Shown: one piece after another, positions 50,981-58,804 of the stretch
Numbering within the stretch: position 1 is the stretch's first letter
Layout: every line of letters starts with the position of its first letter
Source: Mucilaginibacter sp.
GTDB taxonomy: Bacteria; Bacteroidota; Bacteroidia; Sphingobacteriales; Sphingobacteriaceae
Reading direction: 5' to 3'
NCBI GenBank assembly: GCA_030445275.1
Contig: JAUCSE010000060.1
Span: forward strand, 1 to 64,000
Length of the DNA stretch: 64,000 bases
Translations under genes and position numbers: made by a program
The notes under the pieces: generated by a model
The model's database searches: none
What the model saw: only the letters and a program-made list of their open reading frames with translations
Told to the model about the DNA's origin: nothing

Positions 50981-52804
50981 TTATTGTCTTTTAGCAGTAT
51001 AAGCTGTTATAACAACTTCATTTAGCATAAGTGTTGGGCCCGATTCAACTATAATATTGTTTGTTCCCGGTTTATTTTTATCATTAGCCGTAGCTTTATA
51101 TTCCGGTGCCTTACCTACGTAATTACCATTCTCATCAACAAGACTATAAGAAACCGGGATAGCATATTTGCCTGATTTAACGCTAAGCGGGCCATCATAG
51201 CTTTTCAAAACTCTTACCACTTCTCCATCCATAATGTCAGTAAGGCCTCTTGTAATTTTTACATCTTCTATTTTGCCGTTATTAATATTAAAAGTTGCAA
51301 TTACCCTGCCAGCGATAAGATTTTCACGTGCAACTGAAGAATATCTAACATGCCTTCCAACATACCGGCATAAACTATCAAAAGGATTTCTTGGCGGCGG
51401 TGGTGGCGGTATTAGTTGAACATCAATTATCTTGGATGGTTTATTGGATACACTTTTAGGCGCTGCAGGTGGCAGTGGTGGTGGACGTTTGGTAACAGCC
51501 TTTGGTTGCGGGGCATTTACCGATGGCACTGGCGGCGGTGGCGGCAGCAGTTTGCTAATGTCCTTTGGCGTAACTGAATTTTCTTTTTGGCGATCGCTCA
51601 TAAAAAGCGATTTTTCATCGCCTCCAAACATTATAACGTATCCGTCTTGCTTCATTTCATCAAGATTAAATGTTCCGTATACACTTTGAACCGTTCCTTT
51701 TTTAGACAGCTTTTCAATATTGACAGAAACTTGTGCTTGTTTGGTACCCATGTTTTTTTCACTATAGGTCATTTTATATCCACGCTTTTCAAGTTCTGCC
51801 TTTATTTCCTCAAGCCTGCTTGAGCTGTATGATGTGGGCTTTATCACATATATAAATTTCCCATCGTTGGGTGTATCCTTATGCAGCGGTAGTTTTGCCG
51901 TTTGTGCATTTTTGGATGGTGCCAGGTCAACCCAGCCATAAGTTTTACTGAACCCCAGGGTTGATGCGCAGAGCATCCCCGCGCAAATGGGTACAGCCAT
52001 GAGGTACTTTAGCCTGGCTAAATTCCCCGAACGTTTTTGGTTTAACATAATGATCCTCTTTTTTAACAAGTTATAATTGAAAAATGAATGCGTAATGGAT
52101 GAGCCGTTAAGGCCATAGGCATTATTCACCAAGAATGATGAGTAGGTTAAGGCATCGGGTTCAAGGGCTGCGGTTTGCTCATCGGCTATATATTCGTGCA
52201 CGGTTTTAAGGCTTATCTGCACCAGGTAAATGAAGGGATTAAACCAGTTCATGATCTTCATGATCTCCATAAAAATGATATCGGCAGAGTGTTTTTGTCT
52301 GATATGTACCAACTCATGCCTGATAATGATGTCGCTGCCGGCAGTTTTTGAACCAATAAACAGGTAATTGAAGAACGAAAAAGCAGCATTTGAGCCCTCA
52401 ATACTGATCATTTTGTATTGATCATCAACCATTTTGTTAGCGGCCCTGGTCATTTTTGCCAGTTTAAACAGCTTAAATAATAGCACTATAGTTAATACAG
52501 CAACGCCCAGCAGGTAGGTATAAACTAATACATCCTGCATGGTAACCGGAGTTGCGGTTGTTACTGCTGTTACAACCGGTTTTGCACCCGACGGAGCAAT
52601 TAATACAACAGTTTGAAACGCGGGCTCAGCAGGTTTTAACGCGCCAATTTGTAACACAGGCAGCAGGAACGATATCATGCAGCTGAATAATAAGTATGCC
52701 CTGTTTAGGGTATAGTAAGTTTCCTTATTTAAAAACAGGCAGTACCCGGCGTAAAATACCATGAGATACAGGTTTGCTTCGAGCAGATAATGTAGCCAGT
52801 TCAT
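50981..52804 (-). CDS. BlaR1-like M56 metallopeptidase with TonB-like C-terminal domain
   Basis: 607 residues. The N-terminal half has several TM helices and the zinc motif HELVH in RHELVHIRQKHSADIIF (near residue 185), followed by a helix into the extracellular side. A proline-rich linker (PPPPPVP, PPPLPPAAP) follows and the C-terminus (about 490-600) resembles a TonB C-terminal domain (LIAGRVIATFNINNGKIEDV). In Bacteroidota such proteins couple membrane sensing to BlaI. It overlaps blaI by 1 nt. Confidence 0.86.
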   Translation of the reverse strand: MNWLHYLLEANLYLMVFYAGYCLFLNKETYYTLNRAYLLFSCMISFLLPVLQIGALKPAEPAFQTVVLIAPSGAKPVVTAVTTATPVTMQDVLVYTYLLGVAVLTIVLLFKLFKLAKMTRAANKMVDDQYKMISIEGSNAAFSFFNYLFIGSKTAGSDIIIRHELVHIRQKHSADIIFMEIMKIMNWFNPFIYLVQISLKTVHEYIADEQTAALEPDALTYSSFLVNNAYGLNGSSITHSFFNYNLLKKRIIMLNQKRSGNLARLKYLMAVPICAGMLCASTLGFSKTYGWVDLAPSKNAQTAKLPLHKDTPNDGKFIYVIKPTSYSSSRLEEIKAELEKRGYKMTYSEKNMGTKQAQVSVNIEKLSKKGTVQSVYGTFNLDEMKQDGYVIMFGGDEKSLFMSDRQKENSVTPKDISKLLPPPPPVPSVNAPQPKAVTKRPPPLPPAAPKSVSNKPSKIIDVQLIPPPPPPRNPFDSLCRYVGRHVRYSSVARENLIAGRVIATFNINNGKIEDVKITRGLTDIMDGEVVRVLKSYDGPLSVKSGKYAIPVSYSLVDENGNYVGKAPEYKATANDKNKPGTNNIIVESGPTLMLNEVVITAYTAKRQ

Positions 52805-53178
52805 TATTTTTTGTTTTTAAGTTGATCAATTAAGGAGGTTAGTTCGTCAAGCTCTTTGATATCCAGCTTCTTTTCGTCCACAATAAACGATACCAGGCTT
52901 TGATAGGAGTTGCTGAAATAGTTTTTCATCATCTTATCAAAAGTGAACTTTTTGTACTGGTCGTCACTAACAAGAGGGAAGTAAACGTGCGAGTTTCCGT
53001 ATGCCTTATGGTCAATAAAGCCCTTGCCCTCCAGGACCCGCACTACGGTTGATACGGTATTGTAAGCTGGTTTAGGATCGGGTATTTGGTCAATAATATC
53101 CTTTACAATTGCTTCCTTTAACTGCCACAGTATCTGCATGATCTGCTCTTCGGCCTTGGTGAGTTCTTTAATGTCCAT
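52804..53178 (-). CDS. BlaI/MecI-family transcriptional repressor
   Basis: 124 residues with a winged helix (LTKAEEQIMQILWQLKEAIV, then YNTVSTVVRVLEGKGF) and a C-terminal dimerisation helix (ELDELTSLIDQLKNKK). It would repress itself and blaR1 and be inactivated when BlaR1 signals. Three dyad sites occur just upstream of its start. No beta-lactamase gene is adjacent, so the inducer may be something other than a beta-lactam. Confidence 0.9.
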   Translation of the reverse strand: MDIKELTKAEEQIMQILWQLKEAIVKDIIDQIPDPKPAYNTVSTVVRVLEGKGFIDHKAYGNSHVYFPLVSDDQYKKFTFDKMMKNYFSNSYQSLVSFIVDEKKLDIKELDELTSLIDQLKNKK

Positions 53179-53182
53179 AGCA

Positions 53183-53246
53183 AACTATTTTTATAGTTAC
53201 ATAAAGGTAGAACTATTTTTATAGTTTGCAAACTATTTTTATAGTT
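53183..53246 (-). promoter_or_regulatory. Three dyad operators upstream of blaI
   Basis: AACTATTTTTATAGTT occurs three times: 53183-53198, 53211-53226 and 53231-53246. Each is an inverted repeat AACTAT-TTTT-ATAGTT. The first lies 5 nt before the blaI start; on the minus strand a TAnnTTTA box lies between the first and second. The arrangement fits autorepression by BlaI. Confidence 0.7.
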
Positions 53247-53296
53247 TTTTATTTATGCTAATTTTTTTAGGATTTTTTATATTTTAGAGAATTAAT

Positions 53297-53459
53297 GGAT
53301 ATGCGGAAGTGTAAATGTGCGGATGTGAGAAATGTATGTGCAAATGTGCGGATTTCAGATGTGCAGATGTGGGAAATGCTACTTTAAAATTCACCTGTTT
53401 ATTTATAATTTACGTATTTGGAAATCTGTGTATTAATCATTTGAAATCCGCACATCTAA
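53297..53459. repeat. GATGTGCAGAT-type inverted repeat, copy b
   Basis: Units GGATATGCGG..GTGCGGATGTG and GTGCGGATTTCAGATGTGCAG are mirrored by TGAAATCCGCACATCT (53442-53457). It lies between blaI and the dprA remnant. Confidence 0.7.
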
Positions 53460-53466
53460 CAATAAC

Positions 53467-54373
53467 ATGTCATTACATCATAAAATAGCTTTAACTTTTG
53501 TAAAAAATATTGGGCCAACATTAGCTAAAGTCTTGTTGGCGTACTTTGGCAGCGCTGAGGAAGTTTTTAAAGCTACTCCGGCTAAGCTGATCAAGGTGCC
53601 GGGCATCGGCGAAAAAACAATCAGTCAGCTTGATTTTGATGCGGCATTAAAGAAGGCCGAAAAGGAACTTGTTTTTGTTGAAAAGCAAGGTATTGAAGTA
53701 ATTTTTTATACCGATAGCAGGTACCCAAAAAGGCTAAAAAACTGTGGTGATTCGCCTGTATTATTATATGCCAACAGTAGGGGTGCTTGGGCATGGGTTA
53801 GACCGGCTTTACCCCAGCCAGAACCGGGCTACGGCCGATAAAATGCTGGAGAATGGCGGCCTATTAAGTGAATATCCATCCGGTACAATACGCGATAGGG
53901 AAAATTTTCCGCAGCGTAACCGTATTGTTGCCGGTATTGCCGATGCTACCGTAGTGGTGGAAGCCGGCATAAAAGGTGGCGCGTTAATAACCGCTGAGAT
54001 AGCCAACTCCTATAACCGGGATGTATTCGCGTTTCCGGGCAGACTGGGTGACCATTTTTCTGAGGGATGTAACTTCCTGATCTGCAACAATAAAGCTGCC
54101 TTACTTACCTGTGTAGCCGATCTGGCTTTTAGCCTGGGCTGGGAAAAAACAGATCATGCCAAACCTGTTGAACAGTTTACCTTGCCGCTTGATCTCTCGA
54201 CCGATGAACGACTAATATTTGATATTTTACAGGAGCATAAAACGCCCCTGGCCATTGATGATCTGACCATAAAAGCCAATATGCCTATGAGTATGCTGGC
54301 CATGAACCTGCTAAATATGGAAATGCAAGGCTATATCAGCTCATTACCGGGGAAGACTTATAAGGTGAGTTAG
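53467..54373 (+). pseudogene. dprA: dprA with internal deletion and frameshift
   Basis: The N-terminal part from ATG 53467 (LTFVKNIGPTLAKVLLAYFG, VPGIGEKTISQLDF) and the C-terminal part (TVGVLGHGLDRLYPSQNRAT, LLSEYPSG, RENFPQRNRIVAGIADA) are both DprA. At about 53765-53790 VLLYANS runs straight into the TVGVLGHG strand in another frame; the roughly 110 residues that normally lie between (including the SIVGTR/GxRxxS nucleotide and DNA-binding region) are missing. The deletion is not a multiple of three. DprA loads RecA in natural transformation, so the strain's transformation may be lost unless this is an assembly error. Confidence 0.82.
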
Positions 54374-54442
54374 GGTTTCGGTGGCGTGTTGCCGGTTACC
54401 GCGTTTGTGTGTATGGCAAGCTATTAAGTAAAAGCACGCCAG

Positions 54443-54550
54443 TTTAAGCGTTCTTCGCTTGAACTTACACAAAAGTAAGTGTCCACGCTTATTATGACGG
54501 TAAGCGTGGACGCTTACCCCGGATTAATATTCAAGCGAAAGACGCTTGAA
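54443..54550. repeat. Nested inverted repeat with AAGCGTGGAC core
   Basis: Outer arms TTTAAGCGTTCTTCGCTTGAA (54443-54463) and TTCAAGCGAAAGACGCTTGA (54530-54549) pair imperfectly, with an inner perfect pair GTCCACGCTTA (54481-54491) and TAAGCGTGGAC (54501-54511). Confidence 0.7.
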
Positions 54551-54573
54551 TAGGCGGCGTTTCTTAAAGAAGT

Positions 54574-54652
54574 TTGTCATCCTGAGGAACGAAGGATCTA
54601 TTTGCCAACATGCATACTGTTCAATAGATGCTTCATTCCGTTCAGCATGACA
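54574..54652. repeat. Interspersed palindromic repeat family 2, copy c
   Basis: Opposite orientation to copies a and b: TTGTCATCCTGAGGAACGAA..GGATCTA at the left and ATAGATGCTTCATTCCGTTC..AGCATGACA at the right, just after the nested AAGCGTGGAC element. Confidence 0.82.
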
Positions 54653-54671
54653 GGGTTTTAATACTCACAAC

Positions 54672-55148
54672 TCACCCCTTCGGCGAATCATAAAAAGATA
54701 GATGTCCGTCTTCGCTGCTGATGGAGCGCCAATTGTCGTTATCAAAACTAATGAGTGCAATGGCACAGGTAGGTACATCACGAAATTGCCCGGTGAGGTA
54801 ATGTAATAGCTGACTTATGCCCGGATTGTGCCCAACCAAACCAATAAAATCATGCTCATTCGGCAGGTTATTGATCACCTTTACCAGTGTTTGTTCACTG
54901 GCTTCGTATATTTTTTGATCGGTATCTGAGGCGGGTAAACGCAAATGTTCTGCAAATATTTGAGCTGTGGTCAATGTGCGTAGCGCCGGACTGGTTACTA
55001 TGATCTCCGGAATCATGGATCGCTTCTGTAAAACGTTGGCCATGAGTAAAGCATCCTGCATGCCTGATTGCTTTAGGGGGCGTTCAAAATCAACATAACC
55101 AGTTTCATGCGTTGCTTTGGCGTGGCGAATTAACAGGAGTTTCTTCAT
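54672..55148 (-). CDS. SixA-like histidine phosphatase
   Basis: 158 residues. LLLIRHAKATHE holds the catalytic RHA motif at about residue 7, and VGHNPGISQLLHYL holds the second His. SixA dephosphorylates phospho-His in two-component or PTS-like relays; the target here is unknown. No kinase gene is nearby. Confidence 0.88.
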   Translation of the reverse strand: MKKLLLIRHAKATHETGYVDFERPLKQSGMQDALLMANVLQKRSMIPEIIVTSPALRTLTTAQIFAEHLRLPASDTDQKIYEASEQTLVKVINNLPNEHDFIGLVGHNPGISQLLHYLTGQFRDVPTCAIALISFDNDNWRSISSEDGHLSFYDSPKG

Positions 55149-55460
55149 GGTAAAAAGACTAAGATTTGATTTGGGATCAGATTACAATATAACAGTAACA
55201 ATGGTGAATTTCAATTAGTTTTTCATTCTTCTATAAAAATAATCTGGAGCTAAAATTTGTATAAAATGCTGGCTAGTATTGCCATAGTTAACCTGAGTTC
55301 AGGATAGGAATTTGAGTATCATATATCAACAAAAACCATGTCATTTTGAACGAGGTACGAGGAGAAACTATCGATCAAGAGGTAGTTTCCCCTCACGCCA
55401 TCACTTTGCCCGTTGCTGTTCGTCGAAATGACATTTAGAATTTCTTATCCCGAACTCAGG
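55149..55460. other. Intergenic region with nested repeats
   Basis: 312 bp. Outer arms TAACCTGAGTTCAGGATAGG (55289-55308) and CTTATCCCGAACTCAGGTTA (55444-55463) flank a second palindrome (55338-55434: ATGTCATTTTGAACGAGGTA to its mirror CGTCGAAATGACAT). No gene was recognised. Confidence 0.7.
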
Positions 55461-55463
55461 TTA
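55289..55463. repeat. Nested palindrome: GAACTCAGGTTA arms around a GTCATTTTGAACG repeat
   Basis: The right outer arm overlaps the GT9 stop codon (TTA at 55461-55463). The inner repeat resembles no other family in the window. The structure suggests that one element inserted into another. Confidence 0.72.
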
Positions 55464-56432
55464 TAACCATTTATTGGCAAACTGTACAATATTATCTTCG
55501 GGCATATCATTCATGCACTTAAAATGCCCGAGCGGACATTTTTCTAAACCGAATTTGGAGCAGGGGCGGCATGATAGGTCAACGCCAGCAACCAATACTT
55601 CCTTAACCATATAGGGTTGTACACCTAGCAAATCAGGAACGGTGCCACCCCAAACAGATACAATGGGCTTGTTAAAAGCTTCGGCAATATGGGTTAGGCC
55701 GGTATCAAAGCCAATGATGTTTTTAGCTTGTGATACCAGGTAAACTGATTCATCGAGCGTGGTAATACCGCATGCATTATATATAGATGCGCCAATTGCA
55801 TCCGCAATAATTTGGCCATTGGTCTTCACATCATTACCTCCCAGTAATACAACAGGAGTGGTAAGCTGCCGGCAAATACTGATAATCTTATCATTAGGCA
55901 TACGTTTGGTAAAATGTGTTGCCCCAATAACAAAGGCGACATACCCGCTTTGATGCGATGGCGGCAGCAACTTATTTAGCTGATGCTCGGTTTTAACATA
56001 GTAATCAATGGGCTGCCCATCATTAACCACGCCTAAAGATTTAACTGTTTTAAGGTAGCGATCAACCAGGTGAATGGGGGCTATCAGCTTGAGTTTAAAC
56101 TTTAAACTGAGCCATTTTTTTATAGGTTGTTTTTTATAGGTTGATGCAGGGATACCAGTGCGCAGCTTAATGATGGCCGTACGCAGATTGTTGTGCAGAT
56201 CAATAATATGATCATACTGTTCGGCTTTTATATCCTGTATGGTTGCTGATAAAGTGGGTTTTAGTAACAGCAGCTTATCAACGTAAGGGTTGTTGTCGTA
56301 AATATATTTAAAGGCAGGTTTGATTAAAAAATGCACTTCGGCTCCGGGGATCTGTTTTTTCAGGCAGCGTACAACAGGGGTGGTATAAATAATATCACCC
56401 ATGGAGCTAAACCGGATCACCAGTATCTTCAT
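55461..56432 (-). CDS. Family 9 glycosyltransferase (heptosyltransferase-like)
   Basis: About 323 residues from ATG 56432 (MKILVIRFSSMGDIIYTTPV). An alternative start at 56471 overlaps the upstream hldC stop and adds a polar extension. GT9 motifs: FSSMGDIIYTTP, FVIGATHFTKRMPNDKI, GFDTGLTHIAEAFNKPIVSV. It adds heptose to the LPS core. It lies 4 nt after hldC in the ADP-heptose cluster. Confidence 0.88.
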   Translation of the reverse strand: MKILVIRFSSMGDIIYTTPVVRCLKKQIPGAEVHFLIKPAFKYIYDNNPYVDKLLLLKPTLSATIQDIKAEQYDHIIDLHNNLRTAIIKLRTGIPASTYKKQPIKKWLSLKFKLKLIAPIHLVDRYLKTVKSLGVVNDGQPIDYYVKTEHQLNKLLPPSHQSGYVAFVIGATHFTKRMPNDKIISICRQLTTPVVLLGGNDVKTNGQIIADAIGASIYNACGITTLDESVYLVSQAKNIIGFDTGLTHIAEAFNKPIVSVWGGTVPDLLGVQPYMVKEVLVAGVDLSCRPCSKFGLEKCPLGHFKCMNDMPEDNIVQFANKWL

Positions 56433-56436
56433 CTTT

Positions 56437-56946
56437 TTACTTTCCGGGGATTTGGTTCCTGATTTTTTCAATGATGGAGGTTGATGAATAGCCTTCTACA
56501 AAATTGATCGTTTTTACCTCACCACCATTAGCTATAACTTCCTGAGCGCCAACTATGTTTTCTACGGAGTAATCGGCACCTTTTACCAGTATATCGGGCA
56601 GTAGTGTATTGATCAGTTTTAAGGGTGTATCATCTTCAAAAACCACTATGGCATCAACAAAAAACAAGGCAGCCAGTATAGCGGCACGGCTGCTCTGGTC
56701 ATTAACCGGCCTGCTTTCGCCTTTGATACGTTTAACTGAGCTATCGGCATTTAATCCGATAATGAGTTTATCGCCCAGTTCGGCAGCTTTGGCCAGGTAA
56801 GTAATATGACCAATATGCAGCAGATCGAACACGCCATTGGTAAAAACTACCTTTTTACCCTCGCTTTGCCAGTTTTGTAACTGTTTTTGGAGCGATGGAA
56901 GGTCGGTTATTTTATCAGTAAGAATTTTTTCGAGGTCGATTCTCAT
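56437..56946 (-). CDS. rfaE2: D-glycero-beta-D-manno-heptose 1-phosphate adenylyltransferase
   Basis: About 169 residues from ATG 56946 (MRIDLEKILTDKITDLP). The earlier frame to 57006 runs into a palindrome (56959-57021) and is not supported. Nucleotidyltransferase motif FTNGVFDLLHIGHITYL with HxGH, and VKGADYSVENIVGAQEVI. It is the separate C-terminal half of HldE; the kinase half is the separate gene at 57701. Confidence 0.9.
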   Translation of the reverse strand: MRIDLEKILTDKITDLPSLQKQLQNWQSEGKKVVFTNGVFDLLHIGHITYLAKAAELGDKLIIGLNADSSVKRIKGESRPVNDQSSRAAILAALFFVDAIVVFEDDTPLKLINTLLPDILVKGADYSVENIVGAQEVIANGGEVKTINFVEGYSSTSIIEKIRNQIPGK

Positions 56947-56958
56947 GCAATCTTTATT

Positions 56959-57021
56959 GTAGAGACGCATCACATGCGTCTCCTTTCTTATTAAAAAGAG
57001 ACGCATGTGATGCGTCTCTAC
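56959..57021. repeat. Perfect 24-bp inverted pair of GAGACGCAT palindromes
   Basis: GTAGAGACGCATCACATGCG..TCTC (56959-56982) pairs fully with its mirror at 56998-57021. Each arm is itself a palindrome (GAGACGCAT/ATGCGTCTC). It lies between hldC and gmhA, within the operon. Confidence 0.88.
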
Positions 57022-57030
57022 GATTTTTTA

Positions 57031-57588
57031 TCAATCAAACAAATCATCAACGGCCTTACAAAGTATGTGGCCTATTAATATGTGCATTTCCTGTATACGG
57101 GCGGTAATATCTGATGGTACGATGATGTTCAGTTCGCAAATTCCGTTCATTTTGCCGCCATCGCGGCCCGATAAGCCGAGGGTTTTACATTTAAATTTGG
57201 TGGCTGCTTCAAAGGCATTTAATATACCGGGACTATTGCCGCTGGTTGATATACCTATAAACAGATCACCGGGCTGAGCAAACGCTTCTACCTGGCGCGA
57301 AAATACATGCTCGTAACCATAATCATTTGCAATTGCGGTAAGGGCCGATGTATCAACAGTTAGGGCAATACCAGGCAGTGCTTTACGGTTTTTAACAAAA
57401 CGGCCGCTTAGTTCGGCAGCTATGTGTTGTGCATCAGCCGCACTGCCACCGTTGCCTGCCAGCAAAACCTTATTACCGCTTTTTATAGTAGAGGTGATCA
57501 TTTCACAGGCAGTTTCAATATCGCCGGTAAGCGTATCAATTACCCGTTGTATAATGTTTTGATGATCTTTAAGTTCGTCTAAAATCAT
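57031..57588 (-). CDS. gmhA: Phosphoheptose isomerase (SIS domain)
   Basis: 185 residues: SIS core GNKVLLAGNGGSAADAQHIA and FIGISTSGNSPGI. It converts sedoheptulose 7-phosphate to heptose 7-phosphate, the first step of ADP-heptose synthesis. It lies in the same order as hldA and hldC. Confidence 0.92.
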   Translation of the reverse strand: MILDELKDHQNIIQRVIDTLTGDIETACEMITSTIKSGNKVLLAGNGGSAADAQHIAAELSGRFVKNRKALPGIALTVDTSALTAIANDYGYEHVFSRQVEAFAQPGDLFIGISTSGNSPGILNAFEAATKFKCKTLGLSGRDGGKMNGICELNIIVPSDITARIQEMHILIGHILCKAVDDLFD

Positions 57589-57700
57589 TTTTAGTTTTGT
57601 GTTATGAGTATTGAGTTATAAAATCCTTATCGCTAATCCTCAGTCCTTAATCTTTCGTCTTTTCTCTGATTATCGGCTTTCAGCCTTAAGCTTTCGACTT

Positions 57701-58678
57701 TTAGCTTCTTTCAATATCATTAATTATTTCGTCAATAGTGGTAGTGGCGCTACCTATGTGGCGTATTACAATTGCGGCAGCATGATTAGCCACTTCACAG
57801 GCCTCTTCAATAGTTAAACCTGCTGCAATAAAATAGGCTATGGTGGCCAATACGGTATCGCCGGCACCGGTTACATCAAAAACCTCGGTAGCTTTTACCG
57901 GTAATAATTTGTGCGTCGACTCACTTAATATCACCATACCCTCCTCTGATAGAGTTACCACCAGATATTCAGTTCCGGTTTGTTCAAAAATAACCTTGGC
58001 GGCATGTTGTAAGCTTTCAATTGAGTTTATTTTCTCGGTTTTAGCGGCTTCGGCCAATTCCTTACGGTTGGGCTTTATAATATAAGCGCCTTTATATTTT
58101 GCATAATTTAATCCTTTAGGATCAATTACTACCTTTTTATTCTGCTTATTTGCTTCGGTTATAAGCTGTTGTGTTAATGATGGGGAAAATAGTCCCTTAT
58201 TATAGTCAGACAATAACACGATATCAGCTTTTGCCATATAACCGCTAAGCTTATTGATCAGTTCATCAGCAATAACGGCCGATACCTCATCGGTAGTTTC
58301 CCTGTCAATCCTTACCAATTGATGGCTGCCCGCCAAAACGCGGGTTTTAACCGTTGTAGGGCGGCTATCGTCTTTAATAATGGTATGGGTTTCAACACCT
58401 TCATTAGTTAGTATTTCAATGATCTGAGTGCCAGCGGTATCATTACCTATTATACCCGCTACCGTTACCTTTGCACCCAATGCTACCAGGTTTTGCACTA
58501 CGTTACCGGCGCCGCCAAGTGTAACAGATTCGTTTTTTACATTTACGATAGGCACCGGCGCTTCGGGCGATAAGCGACTGGCGCTTCCTACTATATAATG
58601 GTCAATCATCAGATCGCCTATAACCAGTATAGCTGGTTTTTTACTTGACGATTGTATGGAACGTATTTTATTTATCAT
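57701..58678 (-). CDS. rfaE1: D-glycero-beta-D-manno-heptose-7-phosphate kinase
   Basis: 325 residues of the PfkB family. VTLGGAGNVVQNLVALGAKV and FDVTGAGDTVLATIA (with the catalytic Asp) are diagnostic. It phosphorylates heptose 7-phosphate. Fusion partner HldC is separate in this genome. No GmhB phosphatase gene was seen in the window. It is preceded by low-complexity T/C-rich repeats. Confidence 0.92.
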   Translation of the reverse strand: MINKIRSIQSSSKKPAILVIGDLMIDHYIVGSASRLSPEAPVPIVNVKNESVTLGGAGNVVQNLVALGAKVTVAGIIGNDTAGTQIIEILTNEGVETHTIIKDDSRPTTVKTRVLAGSHQLVRIDRETTDEVSAVIADELINKLSGYMAKADIVLLSDYNKGLFSPSLTQQLITEANKQNKKVVIDPKGLNYAKYKGAYIIKPNRKELAEAAKTEKINSIESLQHAAKVIFEQTGTEYLVVTLSEEGMVILSESTHKLLPVKATEVFDVTGAGDTVLATIAYFIAAGLTIEEACEVANHAAAIVIRHIGSATTTIDEIINDIERS

Positions 58679-58804
58679 TTATATTTAGTCATTAGGGCAT
58701 TAGTCATTAAGGCATTGAATCAATGTTCTTTTTTCCTTAAATCCTTTGTCCCTTTATCTTTTATCTCCAAGTCCTTTGTCCTTGCTCCCAAAATCCTTGC
58801 TCTC

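Noticed and set aside
53285..53465. Possible CRISPR from short repeated GTGCGGAT/GTGCAGAT units
   Set aside because: Units are not spaced by unique spacers of equal length and they form an inverted repeat with the right end; it is a palindromic element.
56947..57006. N-terminal extension of rfaE2
   Set aside because: The added residues come from the palindrome at 56959-57021 and are not conserved-looking.
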